A stretch of 64,000 nucleotides of DNA. Source: Amaranthus tricolor (Eukaryota > Streptophyta > Magnoliopsida > Caryophyllales > Amaranthaceae). The DNA lies in contig NC_080049.1 of assembly GCF_026212465.1 (NCBI RefSeq), positions 6,171,515-6,235,514 of the forward strand, written 5' to 3'. The notes beneath the pieces are model-generated. The model worked only from the letters and a program-made list of their open reading frames with translations. It did not search any database and had not been told where the DNA came from. Shown here in pieces: positions 23,733 through 36,180 of the stretch. Made by a program: the position numbers and the translations under genes. Position 1 is the stretch's first letter, and the number at the start of each line of letters is the position of its first letter.

Positions 23733-24318
23733 TGTGTTTTATAGCCTTCATTGCTGCTCTTCCAATAGATATTGATGGTATTGGTGAACATATTTTTGAA
23801 TCTCTACTTTACGAAAATAAATTATTTGGGAGCTATTATTCCTACTTCTGCAGCTATTGGGTTGCACTTTTACCCAAATTGAGAATCAACATTAGTTGAT
23901 TAGTGGTTTTACAATGGTGGTCCTTATGAACTAAACTTTTTACACTTCTTAATTGGTGTAGCATGTCATATGGGTCGTGAGTGGGAACTTAGATTCCATC
24001 TTTGTATTTACCCTTTGATTGTTGTTTAATAATCAGCTTTGGTTGAAACGATTACTAGTGTCTTCTTGATCTACCTAATTGGTCAAGGAAGGTTTTTTCT
24101 GATGGTATGCCTCTAGGAATCTTTGGTACATTCAATTTTATGATTGTATTCCAACTGGTCACGATGTTCTTATGCACCAATTTCATATCTTAGGTGCAGC
24201 TGGCGTATTCGATGGCTCCTTATTTAGTGTTATGCATGGTTTCTTGGTAAACTTCTACTTTGATTAGGAAAGCCACAGAAAATCAATCTACTAACGAAGG
24301 TCACATATTCGGTCAATA
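23733..24318 (+). pseudogene. psbA: decayed chloroplast psbA fragment (NUPT)
   Basis: The + strand reads as broken photosystem II D1 protein. Recognisable pieces in order are [66 protein letters not shown] and a C-terminal ENxxTNEGHxFGQ-like stretch. It lacks the N-terminal half, has several in-frame stops and frameshifts, and has scattered internal losses. D1 is a thylakoid reaction-centre protein normally made in the chloroplast. A stop-ridden copy amid nuclear transposons is an old plastid-to-nucleus transfer, either direct or by way of mitochondrial DNA. It is not functional. Confidence 0.9.
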
Positions 24319-24786
24319 ATAATTATAAAAAGAAATCTAAAAAAATAATTCTATAATATTTGAACTAATGTATAATGAAGTAAACTACCCCTAACATTTG
24401 AGTATTATATCTGTAGCAACACTCCAAAAATGTTATATTAAGACATTTAAATGTTGCAATAAAGTTTATACAAAATTTTTTAAAGCGTTAGCTTTAAATC
24501 GCGTTACGTTAGTAAAATACAACATTTTCAAGTTCTCACAAAACTTATTAAAAGCATTACACATATTAGATAGATGCAACACTTTTTGTCAAAATCGGAT
24601 TCAACCCATACTTATCGACGTAATATGCTATGCCGTGCATATGAGGTATTACTATTGAAGGACACAGACTTAAAATTATAGAAAAAAGAGTAATACTAAG
24701 AATTAAGATTTGTATGAAAATATAACAATATATAAGTGTATAGAGGCATAAAATATACATAAAGGTTATTTAAACTAATTTTTAAG
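24319..24786. other. intergenic, no gene seen
   Basis: AT-rich sequence between the psbA fragment and the LTR-like tandem repeats. The short frame 24398-24658 has no recognisable domain. Confidence 0.5.
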
Positions 24787-25707
24787 TTGTATAATCTTTT
24801 TTATTGTTAGTGCAAGTCCCGAATCACTTATGCATAAAGGCTAGTTTGATCACCTTGTTGCTGACACCATGACATACACTCTAAAGGATGATGAGGGGTG
24901 TGCAATTGAGCATAAGCATTTGGTACTTGGAACCTTGATTAAAGGCTTGATTGAAGTAAGACGAGATCGTCTTGACGGATGTCTCTAACAAGGCAATGAG
25001 TGCCTAGGAGAGGGTAAGGAGGCTCACTGTGCACAAGGTGTGCCTTAAAGAGACAAGGTATTGGGTATGGGATGCCTTTGTACAAGATAAGGCATCAACA
25101 ACTCACAGTAGCATTCTGAAGTGATTGCTTGTTCCAGCACAAGGAGTGCTTGTTCAAGCACCCTGTTGTAGACTCAACTTTATAATTTTTATTTGGCTCA
25201 AACCTAATGAGCACGTTTCTGCTTTGAGCTAAGATTGTTCTAAATTTTGGGAAGTATATATAGACCCTAAATAATATTTAAATGTATGATAAGGAGGCTA
25301 CTACAAGGGAAAGAGAGGTTGACAACCTACAGAGTTCCTCTTGGTATTACATGGGTGACTTTCATTAAAGTTGGAAGCTTTAAGATTAATTGTGTATAAT
25401 CAAGCATTTGAAATTTTATTAATGTATTATTGCATAACTAATTAATGAAATATAATTCCATTTGATGGGTAGATTTCCAAGACAACATCTATCTTTGTGT
25501 TTGTGCTTTATTCATCAATGTTTAATTTTTGTACATGTTCTTATTCATACTTGGCTTTTCTACTTTTATCTACATTTCTTCGCACCAGTATAGGGTCTAA
25601 AATCCTTCTCTTTTGGTTATTGATAATTTTCATGTCATTTATTCTCTTAATATAGTCAATTCATATATAAGGATTATATTACTATTGCTTTTATTTTGTT
25701 GTTTTAG
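24787..25707 (+). repeat. LTR-like repeat, copy A (tandem with copy B)
   Basis: Begins near TTGTATAATCTTTTTTATTG and runs to ATTACTATTGCTTTTATTTTG. It shares ordered landmarks with 25708-26562: GATGAGGGGTGTGCAAT, the palindromic GTGCTTGTTCAAGCACC (25146-25162), TGAGCACGTTT, a TATA-like GTATATATAG (about 25254), CATTAAAGTTGGAAGCTTTA and AATTAATGAAATATAATTCC. Order and composition suit a U3-R-U5 LTR. No element family is assigned. Confidence 0.65.
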
Positions 25708-26562
25708 GTTGTATAATCTTTGTTATAATTAGTGCAAGTCTTATGCATAGAGGTGTGCTTAATTACTTTGTCGCTCACACCATGGCATACACTATGGAGG
25801 ACGATGAGGGGTGTGCAATGGAGCATGATGATTTTATATTTGTAACCTTGATTGTAGGCTCAATTGAAGCAAGAAGTGAGCATTATCTTGATGGGTGTTT
25901 GTGGCAGCGAGTGCCTTGGAGAAGGTACCGAGTTGCACAAGGTGCATCTTGAAGTGAGTGCTCATTGGAGCACATGGAGTGTTCTGTGCTCACTCGAGCA
26001 CCCTAGTGTAGACCTAACTTTGTGATTTTTATTTTTGCTTAAACTTATTGAGCACGTTTGTTCTTTGGGCTAGAATTGTTCTAAATTTTTTGAATGACAA
26101 TATAAACTCTAAATAATATTTAGAATTATCACGAGTAGGCTATCATAAGGGAAAAAGAATATGAGAGAGTGACTTCCATTAAAGTTGGATTCTTTAAACT
26201 TGATACTATATGATCAAACATTATAAGTTATATTTCATCAATGTATTGTTGAATTAGTTAATGAAATATAATTTTATTTGAGGGGTGTCCAAAACACCAT
26301 TTATCTTTATGTTTGTGCTTTGTTTGTCAAAGCTTCAATCTTTATGGTCCTTGTTTTTGTTCATACTTTCTTTTTTATCTATGTTTTTTTATCGTTATTA
26401 GATCTAAGAATTTTTTTCATTTATTGATAACTTTTATTTTTATTGACAATTTATTTTCTCAATATAGTCAAGTCATATATTTGGATTATATTATATCCAC
26501 TCTATCCAATACTAATTTAGTATGACATTACTATTGCTTTCATTTTGTTGTTTTTGGTAGTT
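25708..26562 (+). repeat. LTR-like repeat, copy B
   Basis: A second, head-to-tail copy with the same landmark order, including GTGCTCACTCGAGCACC (25986-26002) and ATTAGTTAATGAAATATAA. The two copies abut without recognisable coding sequence between them. An open frame at 25743-25952 lies inside the repeat and is not a supported gene. Confidence 0.65.
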
Positions 26563-26843
26563 TGTCAATTTGCAAACATTTAAGGACATAAAGGGAATCG
26601 GCTATCGGCAACTAATTATAACCTCATCAATTGGCAACTAATATACTCTTATCTTATTTGTTCTGCTTAATAGTTTGGGGTTACTTGCTAAACCATGTAT
26701 CTTATTCTTACTGCGTAAAGAGAAAAAGAATACGGTTTGTAAGAATGCCAGCTGACTTTAACCTAACCATAATTTTTATATTAACACGTGTACGAATAAC
26801 ACTTCAATAAGTTCACGTACCTATTTAATCCCAATACTGTCCT

Positions 26844-26844
<1 letters not shown>
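26563..26844. other. intergenic, no gene seen
   Basis: Short AT-rich gap between the LTR-like copy and the AAT/ATT microsatellite. Confidence 0.5.

Positions 26845-26927
<83 letters not shown>
26845..26927. repeat. (AAT)n-(ATT)n palindromic microsatellite
   Basis: About 13 AAT units are followed directly by about 15 ATT units, so the tract is its own inverse complement and could extrude as a hairpin. Confidence 0.9.
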
Positions 26928-26928
<1 letters not shown>

Positions 26929-26996
26929 TACAATTGAGACAAATCTAAGATAGTTATTTGACTGGATTTAGGTGTAAACACGATGCATATATGATT

Positions 26997-27290
26997 GGAA
27001 AAAATATCGTAAATAATTCAGATTTTTTATTAATTTTCCTGTAATGATAATAATTTTTGATTAATCATGATACCAATTTAAATGTTATTTGCCTAAAATA
27101 ATAATAATTACCAAATTTTGTTTATAATAAGTTATTTGACAATAAAATAAAGGTCAATTAATGGTTAATAAAAGTTATATTAGTTTAGAAAAACACCCTT
27201 TAAGTTAGTATTATTTATGATTAATTAAAATTTAGTATTATTATAGTAGAAAATTTAGCAAAAATTTATATTATTCATGAGGATTTTTCC
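26997..27290. mobile_element. fold-back MULE MITE, copy 1
   Basis: Starts GGAAAAAATATCGT and ends in the inverted form ATGAGGATTTTTCC. Its arms are long, degenerate inverted repeats with ATAATTTTTGATTAATCATG on the left and ATTTATGATTAATTAAAATT on the right. Flanking 9-mers TATATGATT and TATATTATT match at 8 of 9. Size and ends match the element at 37698-37992. Confidence 0.7.
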
Positions 27291-27578
27291 TATATTATTA
27301 TGTATTTTTGTTCTTGAGTTAAGATTAAAAAGGAAAGTGAAAATTTTTCATTTTATATGTAGTAAGATTCAAATATGTTTCAGATCTAGTGATGAAACTA
27401 AATGTTTAATAAAATCAACCAATGAATTTAAATACATGGTTACGTACTTTAAGCTATGGTAGAACATAAGCTAAGCTTTTATCTTTTTTATAATTTTATG
27501 TATGAAAATTTGATTTATTAAAATTATATGCACTTTTTATTTATGTGAAATTGTACATATTATTTGCGATTATTGATC

Positions 27579-28281
27579 TAGGGATAACAATTCAGTCCGA
27601 ATCCGACTCGATCCGAGAATATAATCCGATTCGAGTTCGAGGAAAAAGTTATTCGACTCCGACTTCGACTTTACGATCCGAGTCCAAGTTAGAGACGGAC
27701 CGGAGTTGGACCTTATTAAAAATCTGACACTCCGACCCGACTCCGACCCTGAAGGAAATCCGACTTTGAATTTGACTTTTACCCTAATATTTTGTTTCTT
27801 TTAAAACTCTAGACGTGACTAATTCAAACTCTCTCTCATACTAGTTGAAATTTTTGATTTTCGATTTTGAAACACTACTTGGTATTTTTATTTAGATTAA
27901 TAAATTAAAATATGACAAATCAGATCAAGAGAAATAAAATACGCCAAAGCAAAATGCAAAAATTTGTTGTTAAATTGTAGTAGTAGGACTATTTCTTTTG
28001 TTAAACTTGAATTAAAAGTACATATTTTTTTTCTTAAATTGTATTTGAAAAATATATTTTGTTAATTTTCCATGCTTTAAAATCATTAGTACAATATCAC
28101 AACGATAAAGTTTGATAATAATCCGACTCCGCTGGAGGTCCGAGAGTTCGAGTCGAGGCAAACATGGAGTATTCATAATCCGACTCCAAGTGGAGGTGGA
28201 ATGAAAAAAGGTCCGACTATTATCCGGAGCAAAGTCGGAGCATGTATAATCTGAGCCGCGTCCGACCAATTGCTATCCCTA
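27579..28281. mobile_element. non-autonomous hAT element with perfect 8-bp TSD
   Basis: TAGGGATAACAATT at the left is mirrored by AATTGCTATCCCTA at the right. The 8-bp flanks TATTGATC (27571-27578 and 28282-28289) are identical. Both subterminal regions are rich in TCCGACTC / GAGTCGGA words, which is common in hAT subterminal repeats. It is 703 bp with no transposase; small frames inside it are not genes. Confidence 0.88.
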
Positions 28282-28289
28282 TATTGATC

Positions 28290-28841
28290 AATCAAAAACA
28301 ACTTATTTATTACTTTTATTATTAATATGAATAATATTATGTACATTCGATCTTTCCAAAAGCGATCATAAGTTAGAGCTACTTAAGTTTTGAGATTCCT
28401 CAATTTATACAATCATACCAAATCAATTATTCTCTAAAATATTAAATAAGTATTAAAAATAGAAATATTTAAAAGTCTACGCTAATTTTAGGATGGCTTT
28501 TAAAGTAAAAGGTGGCTTAGATTTGTGGGAGGCGGTTGACCTAAATAAAATTGGATGCCGTATGATTTATGCGAACCAAGATTTTATACAATTATTGCAA
28601 TTCCTAACAATTTGGCAGCTCCATGCCTATTGGAATGCTTTGCAATTCTATGAAATAGCAAATAATCTTCTATCAAATAGGAAAATCATTAATTAATTAT
28701 ACAAAATTTAAGTTTCTTCCATTAATTTGCGCCAAAAAGTTGATTTTTTTCTTCTAATTCAAGCTGAATTTTGATGGATTAGAGTTAGTGTATACCCATA
28801 TTACACGACATTCATATATTATTTAAATTTGTATGAATAAT
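28290..28841. other. intergenic, no supported gene
   Basis: AT-rich. A 67-codon open frame at 28493-28696 encodes a Leu/Gln-rich peptide with no recognised family and no promoter or splice context, so I do not call it. Confidence 0.45.
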
Positions 28842-29212
28842 TATTATGATTATAATCATGGTTATCAGAATTCTCATTATGATTTAGGATTTTACGACTC
28901 TACAATTTAAAAAAAGAGAGCAATCAGATCTAAGATCTCAATGATAGTGGGATCGTACGATCCTACCAAGATCAAGAATATGAATGATGGGATCTTAACA
29001 CGATTCTACGATCTTATGATCCTAAAATTCATCAACCGATTATGAATTAGACTCAACTCAAAACCTTAAGGATAAACTAAAATGATTAAATATGACCGAA
29101 AACATATTTGTAGGATCTTACGATCCTACATTCCAATTCTACCAATTTAATTCCTATCATTATTGATCCTTGGTAGGATGATTCTAAAAACGTTCATTAT
29201 AATGATTATGAA
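28842..29212. repeat. GATC-rich inverted-repeat unit, possible MITE
   Basis: TTATGATTATAATCATGGTT near 28844 is loosely mirrored near 29190-29212. The interior holds repeated palindromes such as GGGATCGTACGATCC and GGATCTTACGATCC. The ends and target duplication are uncertain. Confidence 0.4.
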
Positions 29213-30019
29213 GCAAAATAAAAGATATGCATGCTAATTATATGTTGTTGTTTGTTATTATTATATTAATTTATTAAAGAAAATAATGATTTAAATATCT
29301 TCTATATGAAATTATAAAAATAGCGATGATATTTTTAAACCTCTTTTTGGTGATGTATATTTGTTTCCATATTCAATTTTACTATTATGAAACTATTATT
29401 TCATAATTTTATATAAAATTAGTATAAAGTGATTCATCAAACTCTTTCATACAATTGAATTTTGGATAATTAAACTATTAATTATTATAGAATTCTTGAT
29501 CGGCGATTTGATTTGAACGACATAAGTTTCTATTCAATTTTTATCGTGAAACGAAAAAAATTTGGCACTTCAATTCTTATTTTAAGATTTTGGGGTCAAA
29601 ATCTCGAAAAAATTGGTAGAGTAGTGTCCCTTTATTTTATAAAAGATATTATACGAAATAAAACGGTAATGGTGTAAAAATCTTTTTTATTTTAGGATAG
29701 GTTGAGGAAAAGAAAATGTTACTTGAATTCAAAATTTTACTTAGAAAAATGAATATGAAAGTCTGAATTATTTTTACTTTGCATTTGATCGTAATCAAAG
29801 GATTATCTATTTTTTGGAGGTTAAAAACGATATTCTACTCATGATAACACGTGTGTAAGCTTGGTCAAGTCGAGTTTTTATGAAGAGTGGACTTAAATTT
29901 GTAATTAACAGTTTTAGCCTAGTAAAAATCCATATTATGTTTATATAGATTAAATCGTTAAATCAGAGACTTGTTTGTTATTGCTTACTGTTTTCAATTT
30001 TTAGTTATTTTTTGAAAAC

Positions 30020-30050
<31 letters not shown>

Positions 30051-30594
30051 AAAATCAAAATATTAGTTTTCACTTTTTAGTTGTCAATTTTTCAAATCAT
30101 TATATTTTTTAAAATTTGATTAATTTTTTATTCATTATATGAAATAGGTCATATGACTTTGAAAATTAAATAACTAGCAAAACACACTAATGAATTTATT
30201 ATTTTTGTAAAGAATTGACTTAAGTCACTCAAAAATTTGATGATAGATTGAAGGTGATATGAAATATTTTATTTTGTGATATTTTTCCAAAAAGGTATTT
30301 GAATTTGAGATTTGCAAATTCACAAATAGATACAGTTAGTCTTAATAATCACTTAGTATAAAATTATTACACTAAATGAAAATATGTTTTTTAAGATACA
30401 TAAAATTTGAAACTTAAAAAAAGTTTATAAAAATTTTCAAAAGTTCAAGCACAAGAGAAAGACAAGAGAGATTTCTCAACTGCAAAAAAAATGAATTATT
30501 GTTTAAACACACAATCTGAATTTCCAAGCATTCCTCTATTTATAGATTTAGATTTGCAAGTTATATTCCTTTTAACTTCCTTGATATAAATGAT
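29213..30594. other. intergenic; (AAAT)n at 30020-30052
   Basis: AT-rich, no gene. An AAATAAAT tetranucleotide run lies at about 30023-30052. Confidence 0.5.
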
Positions 30595-30666
30595 TGTCAA
30601 GGAACCAACTTAACCAAAAGCTTAAGCTGATGGTTGAAGCCCCAGGATATGTTATATACTCTAACA
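30595..30666 (-). repeat. solo LTR of the TRIM family
   Basis: A 72-bp TGTCAAGGAACC...CTCTAACA, near-identical to the LTRs of the TRIM at 15023-15291. It is flanked by perfect 5-bp repeats ATGAT (30590-30594 and 30667-30671). No internal domain remains, so it reflects LTR-LTR recombination. Confidence 0.88.
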
Positions 30667-30671
30667 ATGAT

Positions 30672-33600
30672 AACTTTATTTTATGAGGAAACCTCCATTG
30701 TCGTTACAACACAAAAGTCTATGAAATAGAGCTTTCTTATAATGAAATAAACGTTATGAGGTAGAAATTCATCGCAAATCGTAACATATTTTGCTACACC
30801 TAGCGACGAGTTTCTGACTAATCATCAATTACTTCAATTTGTATTTTACATTTTAAAACAATTTGTAATATTTTGATGTAACTCTTTAAATATCCTACTA
30901 TCATTGCCTACACACAACACCAAAGGGCAAGGGGGTAACTTAAAATATATAGCAAGACATCCAAAACCGTTGTTTTTTACGCATTTGTTTTAATTCCCCC
31001 TTTTGACAAGATGTACAATCGATTGTTGCATATATAATATTTAGCTAGGTAACACTTACGCTCTGTTTGGTAATTGATTTTAAATAGTGGGAATGAGAAT
31101 AAGTTGTAGTGTAAAATTTAATAATATGTATCATGTCATTCTCATAGTAATGTAAGTTTAATCATAAAAAGGTTTTTTTTTCACAATTTTTTATTACCAT
31201 TTAATACCACATAATGGTAATACCTTGGAATGAGATTTATAAAGAAAATGAGATTATTAAAAAAAGAATAAGCATGATCATTAGACTTGTCACAAGATAT
31301 TACTACCAAAATTACAATAACTTTCCATTACTATTTTCACCATTAAGTACTGATTACCGAACGAGTTATTAGTTTTACTTTATTTTTCATTTTAGTCTGC
31401 CTTAATAAGTTTGCTTTATTTTTATATTTATATATAACTCTACCATTTTAATTTTTTATATAATCTTTATTATTTTTAAAAATATTTCACTATTTGAACT
31501 TACTATATCCAATTTATTAATATCTGTGTAAAAAATCAATCAATGAAGCTAAATGATGAATATGGTGGTCTTCTATCCTTCCAAACAAGGTACAAGGAAA
31601 AAGGTTACATAGGTTCTGATTTCCAAACAAGGTCACCTGAGAGCAAAGGTATTCCATCATTACTTCAAATCGAATGTTGCATGTGATGTATTATAGTTTT
31701 TACCTTACTATGTTGATCTAAATCTTAAAGAACCAATTAAAGTCTCTAAATCTATCAAATTAAAATAATAATCTTAATTAAGGATTAATTTACTTAGAAT
31801 TACGCGCTAAAGGCAAGATCCTGCCTTAACGACGATTCTAACATAATCAAAGATAATCCTCTTGTTAATTAATTAGTGTTAATTAATAAAAAGTGTGTTC
31901 CCATACTGTTGGCACAGGTAGTGGCAACATCCTTCTTGTCACACATTAATAGGACACGAGATTAGGGACCACCAAATATAGATTATAGGAACTCTAATTA
32001 CTTTGATATCGGTAAGATTAGTAACCCTTAATACCATGGGCTTAATAATCTTATATTATCAATGACAACTGGGGTATATCATTAAAGTTGAGCAACTTTA
32101 ATATGGTGGTCAATTAAGGATTCTTAAAACAAGAAAAAGTAAGTAACCGTTCACACTTGTTGAGTGTACATTTTAAGATCGACAAAAAAAATAAGAAAAA
32201 GATGAGAACTACATAGTGGTCGAATCTCAATTTAGTATACAACCTTTGAGAAAGTGGCTAGAAAGAAATTAGTGCAGATTTAATTCAAAACGAATAATAT
32301 CATACTAATACAGAAATTAGTTATTTTAATTAACCATTTTACATTTTGTATATTTGTATGATAGCTTTATAAATCAAACGATCCAAGTTTAAGACTATGC
32401 ACAAAGTCTTCCTACAAAGTTTAAAGAGGGTGATGAATTTGTTATCGAACTTACAAACAAATTAAACCCAAGATAAAAGTTAATTGCATATAAAATTAAT
32501 AAAATTTATCCTAAAATCAATTAGTAATATGATCAGTAAGTTATTAAGTTTATATTATGTTACTGAATTTATTTCTAAATATGAGTTCATATATGCCATA
32601 TGGGTTATTTTTCTAACAGTCGAATATGTAGACATCACGCAATATTACATAAAATGTTGGAAAATTTCAAGTGTTATTCTCTAAGCATTCAAAATGAAAA
32701 TTTGACATTACTATATTGCTTAAATATGTTGGTTTGATAATATAACATGTTCGTAAATAACTATACTGTAATTTTTATTTTTACGTCATTTACGATGTGA
32801 TTCATCAAAGATTGGTACAAATTCTAACTTTTCCATTGAATTTATATAAATGAAAAAATTAATTATCCATATATTGTACGAGTATATATACTGATTAACG
32901 TCTAATTTTCATCCTGGTGCCGTCATCTGTCGCATAAGTACAGTGTTATTAATACTAATGATCTAATTACTTGTCATTAGCTGTGTTTGCAGCATGAAAG
33001 AATTAGAGGGTGTCTTCTAATTATGGAATCTTTAATCCGTGTTAGAATCCTTATGTACGTAAACACTAGTAATTAAAATTAAATGCATGAGAAAATCAGA
33101 TCGTTTACAACAGCTGTGTTACACTTAGTATTTTGGCCAGGTACATTGGCTCAGTCCTTTGTCATAAAGTTTGGATTACAAAAAAATATTTTTAGATCGA
33201 TTTTCCTAACATATGCAATAGGTCTATGTTTAGACAAAAAAATTAATTATTTATTTGAAATTTTTTTTGAATATTCTCTAAAATATTATTAAATTTACAT
33301 ATTTAATTTATATTAGATATATTTTATTGAACTTAAAATAATTACTAAATTTATTGTCTAAACTTATATACTAACTGCATACATAGTTCAGTATTTTGTC
33401 ATTAATAAAGATTGGATTACAAAAAGATATTACTACAATGGTCGGTTTTCTTTCTTTTTTAAATAATAATGGTTAACAATCTAGTAGTAGTTTACATGTA
33501 TTATTATTTATAATGATGATCACTACTATGAATTATTAGCTTCTTTCGTGCAAAGTTGAAACATTACAAGAAATTCAAACGTGTTGTACAACATGTTCGT

Positions 33601-35774
33601 AAAGTATAATGACTTTTTGTTTTGGGTGTGTGAGATATATAATATATATAGTTGAAACTTGCTACTTAATATACCTACCAAGCTAAAACATGTTTATTCA
33701 TTAATATTTACTGAAAACACAATTTCAACTACAATTTTAGTTTGAAAAATTGCTCAACATTATTCAACGTTTCACTAACTTTCCTATAATAATCTCAATA
33801 ATATAGTTACTTATCGAAAAATGTTGTCTAAATAAAAGACTGCTTTTTGTAGGTTAATCACCAAAAAAATAAGAAAATATTCACGTGTCTTTTGGAGATT
33901 GCAACATTACACAATTGTATGTGGGAATTCTCCAGAGAAAAACGTAAAACAAAAAAAATTAAAAAACTTAAATGAAATGTTTACTTTTTAATTTTTTTAA
34001 GCATTAGTTTTTCTAATTTAATTTGATTTCTATGTTTTGCAGAATTACATACTTTACAAATTATAGGTTATCTAAGCGCACTCCTAAATCTTAACAAAGA
34101 CCCTTTAAAGTTGGAATGTTCATAATTATTTCAAAATTGGTATTATTATAGTATAGAATCAGTTGTTAAAAACAATCTTGAATTTTGAGGCTTTAGAAAC
34201 TATAGTGGCGAAGTTTTTTTTTTTTTTTTTTTTATTTTATTTATTTATTTATTTATTTTTTTATATATAGGCATTATAAATCAAAAAAATGAAACAATTA
34301 TAGTCAAGTTGATGATGAATTTCAATAGCTTTGACCAAAGATGACCTGTTTGATTTGGATTTTAGCTTATACACTACATAAATGACCTTTGACTTTTTTT
34401 TTTTTTATCTTTTTTAAAAATAAAAATACTTTGTATTTCAATTTATATATTTATTAATTATTTATATTAATATTTTTAAATTGATAATTAAATTGTTAAT
34501 ATTTTTATCTTTGTTTAAATGGTGGGAAAATCGGCATACAAATTTTCATTTCGATGAAATTTTTTGAATTAAGCATCTCATAATAATGATCGAAACCTTT
34601 GTTTTTCGAAAAATTTAATAATAACCTATCATATAGGTAAATTTTACACACAAATCCAATTGAGTTGAAAATAAAGGATGACTAATTATTTTCTACATTA
34701 TATTTTGTAATTAACTTGTAAGTTTTAAGTGCTTCTTGAGTCGACAAATTACAAATTCATGGCACGGTCAAAGTCAACACATTAAACGACAAAATACAAG
34801 TCAATAATATTGGTATTAGTTTCAAACTTAATTTTTCATAGTAGTTAGTTAAATTTGTAAGGATGCAAGAGAAACTCATAAACTGTTTGGTTTTTATTAA
34901 TTCATATATTTTTGTCGCCTTATATTTAATAAATTCAACTTATCTTTCATTCACTTAAGTGTAATTTTTTTAATTAATATTATATTATTAATACTCTTTA
35001 CGAATATTAATTTTTTGAGAATCAAAGTTATTTTACTAATTAAGTTTTTTTATTATTATAATCACCTTAAACTATTATTTACATTTTTTTTCGAAATACA
35101 CGTGAATGGAACATAGTCAAAATACTATAATTACTTCCTTAAAAAAAATATTATAATTACTAGATGATGTTTGATGGTGAACCCATTAATTAATCTTTAT
35201 TTATATATGTCCTTATTAACGACGAGTAGGGTGGTGAAAATAGTGGAGGTGGGTACTAGTACCCAATACTAATACATATATATCTTTATATTTGATAAAA
35301 TTCTCATATCCATATCCATATTCACGTAATTATGTGTATACTGAAAATCGTCTTTACCTAATCTATCATTCTGATACTCATTCCATCCTCATTCCGTCCT
35401 TATATTATATCAATTCGCAATATCATGATTCATAGTGCGTTTTACTCCACCCCTTACTAAACTTAAATATCATAAGGTACAAAATGAATATTCTCTAAAA
35501 TAAAATTTAATAGAATTAGTTTTAAATTATAGAATTCATAATAAAGTATCAAAGTCTTTAAAATTTAATAGAATTAGTCTTAAATTATAGAATTCTCATA
35601 GTAAGTTTTACTCCACCCCTTACTCCACCCTCTATTTCCTTTCTTTCCTCCTAAATTATTAGCCAAATAAAGTATCAAAGTCTTTAAAAAAACTAGCACA
35701 TAGACAAAAAATTTCATTGCTAAATGCTAATGAATGCCTAATTAGTGGCGGACTTGTTCAATAACAAAACTTAA
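30672..35774. other. long intergenic stretch, no gene seen
   Basis: About 5 kb of AT-rich DNA with poly(T) runs near 34219 and 34387 and no supported coding sequence or RNA gene. A 47-codon frame at 31543-31686 has an internal FQTR repeat but no recognised family. At 35465-35640 there is a partial direct duplication around AAATTTAATAGAATTAGT and a repeated TTACTCCACCCCTTACT. Confidence 0.5.
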
Positions 35775-36180
35775 TACTACCTCCTATTGTTACAAAATGT
35801 CCCATTTTCAATTTCACATTGATTCGGAAGTAGGTTAAAGAATCACTATAAATAAAAAAAAAGAGAGATAATTAATTATTTTTATAAGTGGTGAAAATTG
35901 AACTTTTACCATAAAAATGAAAGAAAAAACTCAAACCCATGATTTTAGGATTTAACACTATTTTACTTATATATAGTGTTTAATTTATTCTTATTATATT
36001 AATTAAAATATAGTCACGTGATATTTTAGTTGATTTGTCTTAATATAAATTTTTTTAGTATTATTCTTTTATAAATTTTAATTTTATACAATGAGAGATG
36101 TTAAAAGATTGACATATTATATCAAAAAGCTAGCGTGCATGTAATTTCAAATGGGACAAATAGTTGCAATAGGAGGATGT
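35775..36180. mobile_element. Stowaway-like MITE (candidate)
   Basis: TACTACCTCCTATTGTTACA at the left and TTGCAATAGGAGGATGT at the right are inverted repeats about 400 bp apart. GTCCCATTTTCA is mirrored by AAATGGGAC. The right terminal TA is not clear. Confidence 0.5.

Noticed and set aside
23733..24318. Functional psbA gene
   Set aside because: Multiple stops, frameshifts and a missing N-terminal half.
28493..28696. 67-residue open frame
   Set aside because: No family resemblance and no promoter, splice or conservation evidence.
31543..31686. 47-codon open frame with repeated FQTR
   Set aside because: Short, isolated and unrecognised; an expression match would be needed to call it.
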